Assembly (NCBI GenBank): GCA_903821635.1
Contig: CAIJLV010000117.1
Coordinates: forward strand, 1-34,134
Source: an uncultured Verrucomicrobiota bacterium
GTDB lineage: Bacteria; Verrucomicrobiota; Verrucomicrobiia; Limisphaerales; UBA9464
Length of the DNA stretch: 34,134 bases
Reading direction: 5' to 3'
Position numbers and translations under genes: made by a program. This document shows, piece after piece, positions 9,428-17,593 of the stretch; position 1 is the first letter of the stretch; the number at the start of each line of letters is the position of its first letter. The notes under the pieces were generated by a model. That model made no database searches and was not told the DNA's origin. It saw only the letters and a list, made by a program, of their open reading frames with translations.

Positions 9428-10858
9428 ATGAGTGCCCTTTTTCTGAACCCACCCAGCGTGGACGGCTTCGATGGCGGAGCCGGCTCGCGTTACCAAGCGC
9501 GGCGGGAGGTGACGTCGTTCTGGTATCCCACGTGGCTGGCCCAACCGGCCGCCTTGGTCGCCGGGGCGAAGCTGCTGGATTGTCCCCCGCAGAGCTTGGG
9601 GGTCGAAGCCGCCTTGCGGGAGGCGGAACGGTTTGAGCACGTCATCATCCACACGTCCACGCCGTCGTTGCGCAACGATTGCCGGGTCGCGGAGGCGATC
9701 AAGGCGCGCCGGCCGGAAACAAAGATTGGCTTCATCGGGGCGCATCCAGCGGTGTTGCCGACCGAAACGTTGAAGGCCTCGGCAGCCATTGATTGGGTCG
9801 GCCGGCGCGAATTTGATTTCACCTGTAAAGAAGTGGCTGAAGGCGTGCCGTGGGATCGGATTGCGGGCCTCAGCTTCAAGCGGGAAGGGCGGATCATTCA
9901 CAACGCTGAACGTGAGCTCATCACCGACATGGATGTGTTGCCATGGGTGGCGGACGTTTACCGGCGGGATCTGCGGATCGAGGACTATTTTATCGGTTAC
10001 TTGCAGCATCCCTACCTGAGCCTCTACACGGGCCGCGGGTGTCCCGCCCAATGCACTTTTTGTCTCTGGCCCCAGACGATTGGCGGCCACCGCTACCGCG
10101 TGCGTTCGCCCCAGAATGTGGCTGACGAAATGGCTTATTTGAAACGGCTGTTTCCCCAGGTGAAGGAGTTCTTCTTCGACGACGACACCTTTACCGCGAA
10201 TCTGCCCCGGGCGCGGGAGATTGCCCGCCGCTTGGCCCCGCTGGGCGTCACCTGGTCGTGCAACAGCCGCGCCAATTTGGACGGCGACACCATCCGCTTC
10301 TTCCGGGACTGCGGCTTGCGCTTGTTCCTCGTCGGTTATGAGTCGGGCAACGCCGACATCCTCCACCGCATCAAAAAGGGGGTGACTCTGGAGGAAATGC
10401 GCCGGTTCACCCGGGAATGTCACCAAGCGGGGGTGATGGTGCATGGCACCTTCATCCTGGGGTTGCCGGTTGAGACTCCGGAATCCATTGAGCGCACCAT
10501 TGCCTTCGCCAAGGAGCTCGACGTGTTCAGTCTGCAAGTCTCCCTCGCGGCGCCGTATCCCGGCACGGAGCTTTATGAATTGGCCCGCCAGCACGGCTGG
10601 TTTGTGAAGCGGGACAAAACCGACCTGCTGGAGGCCGACGGGTATCAGCAGTCCACGTTGGAATATCCCGGTCTGCCCAAGGAGGCCATCTTCGAGGCCG
10701 TCGAGCGCTTTTATCGGGAATACTACCTGCGCGCCGGGCCGATCCTGCGGATCGTCAAAACGATGTTGGAAGACCGGGACATCTTGGTGCGGCGGGTCCG
10801 CGAAGGGTTCGAATTTTTCCGCAGCTTAAGTCAGCGGCGCGACGGGGAAGTGGGTTAA
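9428..10858 (+). CDS. hpnJ: Hopanoid-associated radical SAM protein HpnJ, B12-binding type
   Basis: This 476-residue protein has an N-terminal cobalamin-binding-like Rossmann domain (about 1-170, opening SALFLNPPS). A radical SAM core follows, with the CxxxCxxC cluster motif at Cys205, Cys209 and Cys212 (GRGCPAQCTFCLWPQTIGGH). From memory, the segments FFFDDDTF, GVTWSCN, LFLVGYESGN, HGTFILGLPVET and QVSLAAPYPGTELY match the HpnJ family closely. HpnJ acts in maturation of the bacteriohopanepolyol side chain and is linked to cyclitol-ether formation. The gene is alone: no hpnG, hpnH, hpnI, hpnK or squalene-hopene cyclase is seen nearby. It is divergent from the pterin-binding-like gene. If it is not a true HpnJ, it would be another B12-dependent radical SAM enzyme. 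Confidence 0.85.
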   Translation: MSALFLNPPSVDGFDGGAGSRYQARREVTSFWYPTWLAQPAALVAGAKLLDCPPQSLGVEAALREAERFEHVIIHTSTPSLRNDCRVAEAIKARRPETKIGFIGAHPAVLPTETLKASAAIDWVGRREFDFTCKEVAEGVPWDRIAGLSFKREGRIIHNAERELITDMDVLPWVADVYRRDLRIEDYFIGYLQHPYLSLYTGRGCPAQCTFCLWPQTIGGHRYRVRSPQNVADEMAYLKRLFPQVKEFFFDDDTFTANLPRAREIARRLAPLGVTWSCNSRANLDGDTIRFFRDCGLRLFLVGYESGNADILHRIKKGVTLEEMRRFTRECHQAGVMVHGTFILGLPVETPESIERTIAFAKELDVFSLQVSLAAPYPGTELYELARQHGWFVKRDKTDLLEADGYQQSTLEYPGLPKEAIFEAVERFYREYYLRAGPILRIVKTMLEDRDILVRRVREGFEFFRSLSQRRDGEVG

Positions 10859-10956
10859 ATTGCCCGGGCCCGAGGTGATTTAATTTAGGCTCGACTGGCC
10901 TCCACCCAGTTTCCGCTTTGCGCGGGCGAGCTTCCGACATAGTTTTTACCCGGGAC

Positions 10957-10977
10957 GGGGGCAAAAAAGGTGCCCCC
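10957..10977 (+). other. Hairpin upstream of tonB
   Basis: GGGGGCA (10957-10963) pairs perfectly with TGCCCCC (10971-10977) around a seven-base A-rich loop, 38 bases before the tonB start codon. There is no T-tract after it on either strand. It could be a 5'-leader structure of the tonB operon. A GAGGAG purine run (10992-10997) lies between it and the start codon but is 18 bases from the ATG. Confidence 0.35.
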
Positions 10978-11015
10978 AAGTTCGATTCACTGAGGAGTTC
11001 TCTGTCGTAGCTAGC

Positions 11016-11726
11016 ATGAGTGCCACCCTGACTGGTTCAGCGGTTCAGTATCAGGTCCAGTCGGACTTGAATCGTGAGTCGCTGCCGCAATCGAACCGCG
11101 ACCCGCAGCGCAAAGTCTGGTGGGTGAATTCCATCGCCGCTTCCGTCTTGGGCATTGGAGTTTTTTTGACCAAGGAACCGGCTGAATTTGTGTTTCGCCC
11201 GGTTGAACCGGACGCGCCGATGGTGATCGAGATCGTCCAACCGATCGTCCAGCAGGTCGTGCCAGTGGACCGCGCCGTAGACGAGGAAGAGGTGGTGGAG
11301 GAGGTCGATGTGGCGGTGATTCAGCCGATCGTCGTGGCGGCCGACCCGTCCAAGGTTTCCTTCGCGATCGAGGTTCGCGGGCCCACGGTGACTTCCGCCG
11401 ACCTCCGCAAGGTCAGCCCGCCCCCCGCCATTGTTCAGCGGCCCAAGTCCGCCCCGCAAATCGGTCCGGTGATCATTCGGTTGGGCCAAGAAGGGGTGCC
11501 CCGCATGGAATACCCGATCGAAGCGCGCCGGGCCGGCATCGAGGGTAGCTTCACGCTTAAAGTGCTGGTCTCGGCCGAAGGCCAGATCGATGATATTTCC
11601 GTGCTGAAATCGTCCGGGGCTTTGCTCTTGGAACGGGCGGCGCGGGAACACATCCGCCGATTTGCGCGCTTGGGTAATGGCGAAAAGCGCGAAGTTCACA
11701 TTCCGTTTGAATTCAAGTTCGACTAG
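11016..11726 (+). CDS. tonB: TonB-family energy transducer
   Basis: This 236-residue protein is the first gene of an Exb/TonB operon. After a 35-residue cytoplasmic segment there is one hydrophobic anchor (VWWVNSIAASVLGIGVFL). An acidic, Val/Pro/Glu-rich periplasmic spacer follows (EEEVVEEVDV). The C-terminal TonB domain (about 155-236) contains YPIEARRAGIEGSFTLKVLVSAEGQID, the usual YP...R..G.EG.V...F.V motif. TonB transmits proton-motive force from ExbB/ExbD to outer-membrane receptors. No TonB-dependent receptor gene is in the window, so the transported substrate is unknown. exbB begins 45 bases downstream. Confidence 0.9.
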   Translation: MSATLTGSAVQYQVQSDLNRESLPQSNRDPQRKVWWVNSIAASVLGIGVFLTKEPAEFVFRPVEPDAPMVIEIVQPIVQQVVPVDRAVDEEEVVEEVDVAVIQPIVVAADPSKVSFAIEVRGPTVTSADLRKVSPPPAIVQRPKSAPQIGPVIIRLGQEGVPRMEYPIEARRAGIEGSFTLKVLVSAEGQIDDISVLKSSGALLLERAAREHIRRFARLGNGEKREVHIPFEFKFD

Positions 11727-11771
11727 CGACCGACTGCTTAAAAGTTTCATCCACGTTCAACCCGAAGTCTC

Positions 11772-12440
11772 ATGCTCTTAGCAAACCTGATTGTCGAAAC
11801 ATACAAGGACGGCGGCCCGATCATGCACCCCATCCTCGTGGTGGCCCTCATTGCCGTCGCGGTGGTGACGGAACGGGCCTTCTGGTGGATTCGGGAGTCG
11901 TTCAAGCGGGATTCCGACACCTTGGAAAAGGTGCTTGGCGCCATGGAAAATGGCGATTTTCGGGCGGCGATCAGCCAAGCCAAAGATTCCGCTGACCCGG
12001 TGATCCGCATGATCTATCGCGGACTCAGTCACGTGCATGGCTCCCTGACCGGCGCCCTGCAGGTCGCGGCCGGCGCTGAACTCAAACGGGCGGGGCGTTT
12101 CCTGATGTTGATCGACACCTGCATCACGGTGGCTCCGTTGCTCGGGTTGCTCGGCACCGTCACGGGCATCATGAGCGCGTTTGCCTCGGTCGGCGGCAAT
12201 GAACTCGCCGTGGAGGCGGTTTCCGGTGGCATCGGCGAAGCGCTCATCGCTACCGCTGCCGGCCTCGGCATCGCCATCTTCTGCCTGCTGCCCTTCAACT
12301 ATTTCAACGAGCGCTTGGCCTCGCTTCAGTTCGAGTTGGAGACGGCGGCCACCAACGTTGAAGTCATGGTTACGAAGGCGAAACAGGACGGCTTCGATAC
12401 CATGACCTTTCGCCGCGAAAACGCTGCCATCATTCGCTGA
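11772..12440 (+). CDS. exbB: ExbB/TolQ/MotA-type proton channel protein
   Basis: This 222-residue inner-membrane protein has three hydrophobic helices: ILVVALIAVAVVTERAFW near the N-terminus, the pair around LIDTCITVAPLLGLLGTVTGIMSAF, and EALIATAAGLGIAIFCLLPFNYF. The segment APLLGLLGTVTGI followed by GGIGEALIATAAGL is the MotA/TolQ/ExbB signature. It forms the pentameric channel that houses the ExbD dimer and powers TonB. The first exbD starts three bases after its stop codon, which indicates translational coupling. Confidence 0.93.
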   Translation: MLLANLIVETYKDGGPIMHPILVVALIAVAVVTERAFWWIRESFKRDSDTLEKVLGAMENGDFRAAISQAKDSADPVIRMIYRGLSHVHGSLTGALQVAAGAELKRAGRFLMLIDTCITVAPLLGLLGTVTGIMSAFASVGGNELAVEAVSGGIGEALIATAAGLGIAIFCLLPFNYFNERLASLQFELETAATNVEVMVTKAKQDGFDTMTFRRENAAIIR

Positions 12441-12443
12441 CCT

Positions 12444-12908
12444 ATGGCAGGCGGCGGCGGCGGTGGCGCGCAACCCACCCACAAGAGTAAGTTCGGTTCG
12501 CCGGTCCCCCGGCGCCGCGCTCGCATCGAGATCATCCCCCTGATCGATGTGATGTTCTTCCTGCTGGCAGCCTTCATGATGGTCAGCCTCTCGATGCAGA
12601 AGTTGAAGACCCCGAAGCTCGAACTGCCCACCACGGTGAAAGTTACGGCGGGCAGCGACTTCAAGCCCAACGCCATCAACGTGGCCGTGGACCGCCAAGG
12701 CCAGATTTCCGTGGGCAAAACCAACCTCCCCCTCGACCGCTTGGATGAAATGCTCACGGCCGCCTACAAGCGCAGCACCAATAATCCGGTGTTTGTCAGC
12801 GCCGACCGCGAGACAGCGCAAGGCGATGTCAACCGCGTGCTCTACCACGTCCGGACCGCGGGCTTTCAGCGAGTCTCCTTCTCGGTCTCCGCGCCCAAAG
12901 GCCAGTAA
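12444..12908 (+). CDS. exbD: ExbD/TolR-type biopolymer transport protein, first copy
   Basis: This 154-residue protein has a Gly-rich N-terminus, then ARIEIIPLIDVMFFLLAAFMMVS. That is the single ExbD transmembrane helix, with the essential proton-carrying Asp in LIDVMF. The periplasmic domain (about 55-154) has the ExbD/TolR fold pattern, including IAVDRQGQI-like and DRETAQGDVNRVLYHVRTAGFQRVSFSV segments. It sits three bases after exbB and 21 bases before a second exbD. It energises TonB with ExbB. Confidence 0.93.
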   Translation: MAGGGGGGAQPTHKSKFGSPVPRRRARIEIIPLIDVMFFLLAAFMMVSLSMQKLKTPKLELPTTVKVTAGSDFKPNAINVAVDRQGQISVGKTNLPLDRLDEMLTAAYKRSTNNPVFVSADRETAQGDVNRVLYHVRTAGFQRVSFSVSAPKGQ

Positions 12909-12929
12909 CCCCCAAAAAGGAACGACCCC

Positions 12930-13355
12930 ATGCACATGGCATCACCGGTCAAGCGCCGGAAGGCGCGCATCGAAATCATCCCGCTCATCGACGTGATGTT
13001 CTTCCTGCTGGCAGCCTTCATGATGGTCAGTCTGACGCTCCAGAAGCTGAAGACCCTAAAGATGGATCTGCCGAGTTCCGTGGCGGCGAAATCGGACAAA
13101 AAACCCGACCTCGTCACAGTGGACATTACCAAGTCGGGCGATCTCCGCGTGGATGGCAAAACCGTATCCTTGGTCGAGCTGGAAGAGCTCGTAAAGCTGC
13201 GGTTCGAAGCCAACACCAACCTGCCGGTTTACCTGAAGCCCGACGCCTCGACGCCCTACGGTCGCACCATCGGGATTCTCGACAGCATCAAGGGTCTCGG
13301 CATTTCCAAGGTCTCTTTCAACATCGATCCGCCCAAGGACGGCGCGATCAGGTAA
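12930..13355 (+). CDS. exbD: ExbD/TolR-type biopolymer transport protein, second copy
   Basis: This 141-residue paralogue of the preceding gene has the same helix (IEIIPLIDVMFFLLAAFMMVS) with the conserved Asp. The periplasmic domain ends DSIKGLGISKVSFNIDP. An AAGGA Shine-Dalgarno at 12917-12921 lies eight bases before the ATG. The two exbD genes share a 38-base exact match across the transmembrane helix (12549-12586 and 12993-13030), while their periplasmic halves are clearly diverged. Tandem exbD genes are known in other phyla, where both subunits may form the dimer in the ExbB pentamer. A heterodimer is therefore plausible here but not shown. Confidence 0.92.
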   Translation: MHMASPVKRRKARIEIIPLIDVMFFLLAAFMMVSLTLQKLKTLKMDLPSSVAAKSDKKPDLVTVDITKSGDLRVDGKTVSLVELEELVKLRFEANTNLPVYLKPDASTPYGRTIGILDSIKGLGISKVSFNIDPPKDGAIR

Positions 13356-13378
13356 TCCTGCCCTGCGGGCGACCCACC

Positions 13379-14602
13379 ATGCGCCCCCGCCACTTCCTCT
13401 GCCTCCTGTTGGCCGGGCTGTTCGCCGGCTTGGCGGTGCCAGCGGCCGATTGGCCCCAATTCCTCGGTCCCAACCGCGATGGCACCACCCCGGAGCCCTC
13501 GCCGCGCTTAGCCCCTGAGCCGCGCCCCGTGTGGCAGTTGCCCGCCGGTTCTGGTTTCGCCGGCCCCGTCGTCGCCGGAGGCCGCGCCTACCTCTTTCAG
13601 CGGCGGAAAAACGACGAAGTGCTGACCTGCGTGGAGTCCGCCACCGGTAAAACCGTGTGGGAACACTCCCGCCCGACCGACTACGAAGACGACTTCGGTT
13701 TCGACAACGGGCCCCGGGCGGTCCCAGCCGTGGCCAACGGTCGGGTGTTCACCTTCGGCGCCCACGGACTGCTGCTCGCCCGCGCCGTCGGCGACGGCCA
13801 GCCCCTCTGGGAATTCGACGCGCGAAAGGAAGTAGGCGCGGCCAAGGGTTTTTTCGGTTTCGCCTGCTCGCCGCTGGTTGTGGGCGAGTTGGTCTTGGTC
13901 AATCTGGGCGGTCCCGCTGGCGCCGGGGTGGCGGCGTTGGCGGTTGATTCCGGCAAAATTCGCTGGCAACTGACCGATCATGAGGCCGGTTACGCGTCCC
14001 CGGTGGCCGCTTCTCTCGGTGGCCGGCCGACTGGCCTGTTCTTCACCCGCGAAGGCCTCGTCGGTGTCGAATTGGCCACCGGCCGGGAACGCTTCAGCCA
14101 TCCGTGGCGGGCGCGGATGAGTGCCTCGGTCAACGCCGCCAGTCCGCTCGTCTTGGGCGATCAAATCTTCCTCACGTCCAGCTACAGGGTCGGCGCTATT
14201 CTCCTCGACTGTGCCGGGGCCAAGCCCCGGGTCATTTGGTCGGGTGATGAGGCCCTGTCCGCCCACTACCCGACGCCCGTTCGGCACGGGGAACTGCTCT
14301 TCGGTTTCCACGGCCGGCAGGAGCAGCGTCCGGCCCTGCGGTGTGTCGACTGGAAGACCGGCCAAGTTCGCTGGAGCGAAACCGGCTTTGGGGCGGGCAC
14401 GCTCGCGCTGGCGGGGGCTCAATTGGTGATGCTCCGTGAAGACGGCGAACTGGTCATTGCTCCCGCCGTGGCTACTGGCTTCAAACCGACGCGCCGCGCG
14501 CAGGTGCTGGGCAGCAACCGCGCCGCTTTTGCGCTGGCCGACGGTCATTTCTACGGGCGCGACAAAAAGCATTGGGTCGCAGTGGATCTTCGCGCGCCCT
14601 GA
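13379..14602 (+). CDS. Exported PQQ-like beta-propeller protein
   Basis: This 407-residue protein has a signal peptide (MRPRHFLCLLLAGLFAGLAVPA) followed by ADWPQFLGPNRDG. That opening is typical of PQQ-binding-like repeat proteins in Verrucomicrobia and Planctomycetes. Repeats of the form G..V..L...TG...W (TGKTVWEHSR, DGQPLWEFDA, SGKIRWQLTD, TGRERFSHPW, TGQVRWSETG) indicate a 7-8 bladed propeller. No alcohol-dehydrogenase metal or Cys-Cys motif is seen, so it is probably a binding or scaffold protein related to BamB-type propellers. It starts 23 bases after the second exbD and could be part of the same transcript. Confidence 0.85.
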   Translation: MRPRHFLCLLLAGLFAGLAVPAADWPQFLGPNRDGTTPEPSPRLAPEPRPVWQLPAGSGFAGPVVAGGRAYLFQRRKNDEVLTCVESATGKTVWEHSRPTDYEDDFGFDNGPRAVPAVANGRVFTFGAHGLLLARAVGDGQPLWEFDARKEVGAAKGFFGFACSPLVVGELVLVNLGGPAGAGVAALAVDSGKIRWQLTDHEAGYASPVAASLGGRPTGLFFTREGLVGVELATGRERFSHPWRARMSASVNAASPLVLGDQIFLTSSYRVGAILLDCAGAKPRVIWSGDEALSAHYPTPVRHGELLFGFHGRQEQRPALRCVDWKTGQVRWSETGFGAGTLALAGAQLVMLREDGELVIAPAVATGFKPTRRAQVLGSNRAAFALADGHFYGRDKKHWVAVDLRAP

Positions 14603-14800
14603 GGGTCGCTCACCCGTCCGCCCGCGGGCTTAAATTCCCCCTTGCCGCCCATTTTGACCTGCCCTGTCGCCATTCTCCGAGCCGGGGTGATCTTGAACCC
14701 ATTGCGCCGCAATGGTGCTTGGCAGTCTGCGGGTTCGCCCCGCAGCGTGGATCACCTCGTATCCCCATGCTTGGGTCGGTGGTCGGGGAGTGGAACTACT

Positions 14801-15394
14801 ATGAAACGCCTAGGGCTCTGGATTTTGCTTACGGTGGTCGGCGCTGGTTTGTTGGTGGCGGGGTGTCAGGCCACGCGCGCGGGTTACGAATCTGCGCCTT
14901 ACCGAGTGGTGCGGTCGGACGGGAAGTTCGAGCTACGGGATTATCCGGCGCTCACGGTGGTGGAAACGCCGATGGCTAACCCAAGCGGTGGTGATGGGAG
15001 TTTCATGCGGTTGTTCCGGTTCATCACCGGCGCGAACGAGGGAAAGGAGAAGTTCGCCATGACCACGCCTGTCTTCAAGTCCGGCAATTCCACCAACCTA
15101 ACGATGGCGTTTGTGCTGCCGGCGAAGTCTCAGGTGGCCAGCGTGCCCCAGCCGGCGGATGGCGCGGTGACGGTGCGTGAGTTGCCGGCGGGCCAGTTTG
15201 CGGTCTTACGCTTCAGCGGCGGCCAGAATTCGAAGAACGAGGCGGAGTTGTTGTTGCGGTTGCAATCGTGGCTGGAGCGGGAACATCTGCCGGCGTTGTC
15301 CGGGCCGGTGTATGGGTATTTCGACCCGCCGTGGACGCCGCCCTTCCTGCGGCGCAACGAGGTGATGCTGCGCACGGAGCAGAAGCCGAAATGA
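14801..15394 (+). CDS. SOUL-family heme-binding-like lipoprotein
   Basis: The ATG at 14801 is preceded by GGGGAG ten bases upstream and gives 197 residues. A lipoprotein signal peptide ends in LLVAGC-Q, so Cys is the probable lipidated residue. The body matches the SOUL/HBP family: YRVVRSDGKFELRDYP near the start, MRLFRFITGANEGKEKFAMTTPVF in the middle, VRELPAGQFAVLRFSG, and a C-terminal region with YGYFDPPWTPPFLRRNEVML. Bacterial SOUL proteins are usually annotated as heme-binding, but direct heme ligation has been shown for few of them. The open frame extends upstream to 14642 without family similarity. Confidence 0.88.
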   Translation: MKRLGLWILLTVVGAGLLVAGCQATRAGYESAPYRVVRSDGKFELRDYPALTVVETPMANPSGGDGSFMRLFRFITGANEGKEKFAMTTPVFKSGNSTNLTMAFVLPAKSQVASVPQPADGAVTVRELPAGQFAVLRFSGGQNSKNEAELLLRLQSWLEREHLPALSGPVYGYFDPPWTPPFLRRNEVMLRTEQKPK

Positions 15395-15515
15395 ACGTCC
15401 GCCCGTAACCCCCAAACCCGCCGCGAAAAACACGAGCTGCCGCAGTCCGAGAGCAGCGGAGGAGTGAGCGAGTCGGGTTTCAGGCCTGAAAGGCCGCGTT
15501 ATGCCTGTCCAAGGC

Positions 15516-15555
15516 AAAAAGCAACGCCCTAGGGCGGGTTCACCTAGGGCGTTGC
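15516..15555 (-). terminator. Strong intrinsic terminator of the xylose-isomerase-like gene
   Basis: On the reverse strand a perfect 13-bp stem (positions 15555-15543 with 15533-15521) encloses a nine-base loop. It is followed directly by TTTTTGCC. It lies 19 bases after the stop codon of the reverse-strand isomerase gene. Confidence 0.9.
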
Positions 15556-15574
15556 GCTGAGCGTGGGGCCGGGG

Positions 15575-16612
15575 CTACTTGCCCAGCAGATGTTCGATCA
15601 CCAATTGATCGAGGTCCTGATAGTTGCGGTCGGCGATCAGGGCATCGGCTTCCTTGGTTGGATAGGTGCGGGCTTTCTCGACGAGCTTCAGGAAGGTCTT
15701 TCGGGAGTTGTCGAGGTGCTTGAGGAAGTGCGTTTCCTTCGTGGTGCGGAACGGATGCACGTCGAAGCAGACGAACTCCCCTTTTTTGCCGTAGCCGTTG
15801 CGCTCCAAGGCGCGGACCTGATTGAAGGCGACGCGCAGGTTGGAGGATCCGAAGGGTTTGTCTTGATCGAATTTCAGCCCGTTTTGGTCGTTGAGATGGA
15901 GCGACCAGAGTTTACCGAACGTCATCGCGAAATCGATTTCATCGGCGGGATCAAGGCCGGCGAGAATGGCGTGGGCGGACTCAATGAGCGCGCCCACGCG
16001 TTTCGGATCGCGGGTCAGGTGGGCGAGCGCGAGGGCGTGGCCGATGGTGGGCACGTAGGCGTGATCCATCGGTTCGTTGGGCTTGGGCTCGATGCAAAAC
16101 CGGGCCTTCTTGTCGTGGGCCAGCATGGCGTCGAGGGCCTCGACGAGGAGTTCGGTGGAGCGGGCGCCGGACTTGGATTCGCGCACGTAGGTGCCTTCGC
16201 GGGCGAGCCAGAGCACGATCAGGTCGGTGCCGAGCACGCGGGCGATGTCGATCGTCTGCCTTGACCGGTCGATCGCGTATTGCCGGTCCTTCTTGTTGTT
16301 GGAGGTGTAGCCGCCGTCCACGGTTTGCGGGGCAAACCACAGGCGGGGCGCGACCATCTCGGCGACGAGACCTTCGCCATCGAGCCGTTTTTTGAGTTCT
16401 TTGGCCTCTTTGAGCACTTGGGCCGCCGACTTCGATTCGATGTCGGGCACGGCGTCATCGTCGTGGAACATCATCGCGTCGAAGCCGAGCTGCTTCAGGG
16501 CTTCAAGTTTCCAGTCAAACGTCTGGGCGGCCCGGGTTTCGGGACCATAAGGATCGCGGCCCTCGCTGAAGTTCCAAGGACCGACGCAGAAACGATATTG
16601 TGGTTTGGCCAT
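15575..16612 (-). CDS. Xylose-isomerase-like TIM-barrel sugar isomerase
   Basis: This 345-residue protein follows the class I (actinobacterial-type) xylose isomerase pattern. MMFHDDDAVPD carries the catalytic His50-Asp53 pair. FCIEPKPNEP carries metal ligand Glu175 and the catalytic Lys177. Glu211 and His214 occupy the next metal positions. FDQD (Asp249, Asp251) and CFDVHP (Asp284) complete most of the sites. The notable change is LHLNDQNG, where canonical enzymes have HIDLNGQNG: His239 replaces a metal-1 aspartate. It is about 40 residues shorter than Streptomyces-type enzymes. It probably isomerises an aldose, but not necessarily xylose. It is a stand-alone reverse-strand gene with its own strong terminator and no xylulokinase neighbour. 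Confidence 0.85.
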   Translation of the reverse strand: MAKPQYRFCVGPWNFSEGRDPYGPETRAAQTFDWKLEALKQLGFDAMMFHDDDAVPDIESKSAAQVLKEAKELKKRLDGEGLVAEMVAPRLWFAPQTVDGGYTSNNKKDRQYAIDRSRQTIDIARVLGTDLIVLWLAREGTYVRESKSGARSTELLVEALDAMLAHDKKARFCIEPKPNEPMDHAYVPTIGHALALAHLTRDPKRVGALIESAHAILAGLDPADEIDFAMTFGKLWSLHLNDQNGLKFDQDKPFGSSNLRVAFNQVRALERNGYGKKGEFVCFDVHPFRTTKETHFLKHLDNSRKTFLKLVEKARTYPTKEADALIADRNYQDLDQLVIEHLLGK

Positions 16613-16687
16613 AGAAAAAAACGGTGGCGGGAGGCTAGGCGCGGACCGGCCGGGAAGGGGAGGGGAAAATCGCCGTCGCCGGGCACT

Positions 16688-17575
16688 TCATCGGGCGACC
16701 ACAATTATGGCCGCGCCCGCGGTCATGATGAGCGCCCCCAGCAGCCGCCGGGCAAACTGGGGTTCCCGAAACAGTGCGCGTCCGAGAAAAACGGTGACGA
16801 CGGACGAAGTCTGGAACAGAGCCAGGGCATAGCCGACCGGCAACGTGGCCAACGTAATGAGCGTGCACAGTTGCATTAGCCCGGTCGTCACCACGAGCGC
16901 CAGCAGGGTCCCGAGGGAAGTTCGCAGTTCAGTGGGGTGGTGCACGACCTCCCGCCACCGGCGAGTGACGGTCAAGGCCACGAGCACGGCGACCCAGCCG
17001 AGCACCGCCCACCAAGCGAAGACTGTCGAGGGCGTGGCGACGGCGAGGGCGCGTTTGAGAAACACCGCTTCGAACGCCGAGGGAATCAAGGCGGCCAGCC
17101 GGAGTTGCACGCCTTGGTGCAGAAACAATTGGGCCCACGACGGCCGGGCGGCCCCGGGCACGGGGCGTTGCCCGAGCAACCCGCTGCCAGCCACCACCAG
17201 ACCGATGCCGGCCAAACCAGTCAGCGACGGCACTTCACCGAGCAGCACCAGGCTGGGCACGAGGCTGACGATGGGTTTATAGGCATTGATTGGTCCGACC
17301 AAGGAGAGGTCGGACCGATGCACGGCGTAAACAATCAGCACGTTGGCCAGCGTGGCCAGCACAGCGCTGATCCCGAGGTTCAACCACAGTTCGGAATTTC
17401 GCGGCAGGGGGTGACTCAGCAACCCGGGCAGCACCACTAGGGACAAGCCTAGGTGGGCTGCTCCGATGATGACCAAGGGGGAAAGGCCGCGTCCGGCCAA
17501 TAGCTTCTGGAGCGCGTTGGAGCAGGGGTTCGCCAGCACCCGGACGACGAGGGCGAGCCAGAGGAAGGGGGGCAC
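16688..17575 (-). CDS. EamA/DMT-superfamily membrane transporter
   Basis: This 295-residue protein is almost entirely hydrophobic, with about ten transmembrane helices in two EamA-type halves. The first half includes ISAVLATLANVLIVYAVHRSDLSLVGPINAYKPIVSLVPSLVLLGEVP. The second ends with LATLPVGYALALFQTSSVVTVFLGRALFREPQFARRLLGALIMTAGAAIIV, a typical end-of-repeat motif in which a conserved Glu follows the penultimate helix. DMT transporters export or import small metabolites such as amino acids or nucleotide sugars; the substrate is not predictable here. It begins 18 bases after the methyltransferase stop codon on the same strand, so the two are probably cotranscribed. Confidence 0.85.
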   Translation of the reverse strand: MPPFLWLALVVRVLANPCSNALQKLLAGRGLSPLVIIGAAHLGLSLVVLPGLLSHPLPRNSELWLNLGISAVLATLANVLIVYAVHRSDLSLVGPINAYKPIVSLVPSLVLLGEVPSLTGLAGIGLVVAGSGLLGQRPVPGAARPSWAQLFLHQGVQLRLAALIPSAFEAVFLKRALAVATPSTVFAWWAVLGWVAVLVALTVTRRWREVVHHPTELRTSLGTLLALVVTTGLMQLCTLITLATLPVGYALALFQTSSVVTVFLGRALFREPQFARRLLGALIMTAGAAIIVVAR

Positions 17576-17593
17576 AAGAACGGTCGGAGCGGC

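Noticed and set aside
10856..10894. Inverted TAAATT/AATTTA arms after hpnJ
   Set aside because: The arms are only six A/T pairs with a long unpaired middle, and there is no terminal T run.
11778..12935. 385-codon reverse frame across exbB and exbD
   Set aside because: It is antisense to two clear genes and its composition is typical of a frame shadow.
14731..14749. 7-bp GC hairpin before the SOUL lipoprotein gene
   Set aside because: Short, without a T-tract, and far from the end of the preceding gene; no aptamer-like conserved sequence seen.
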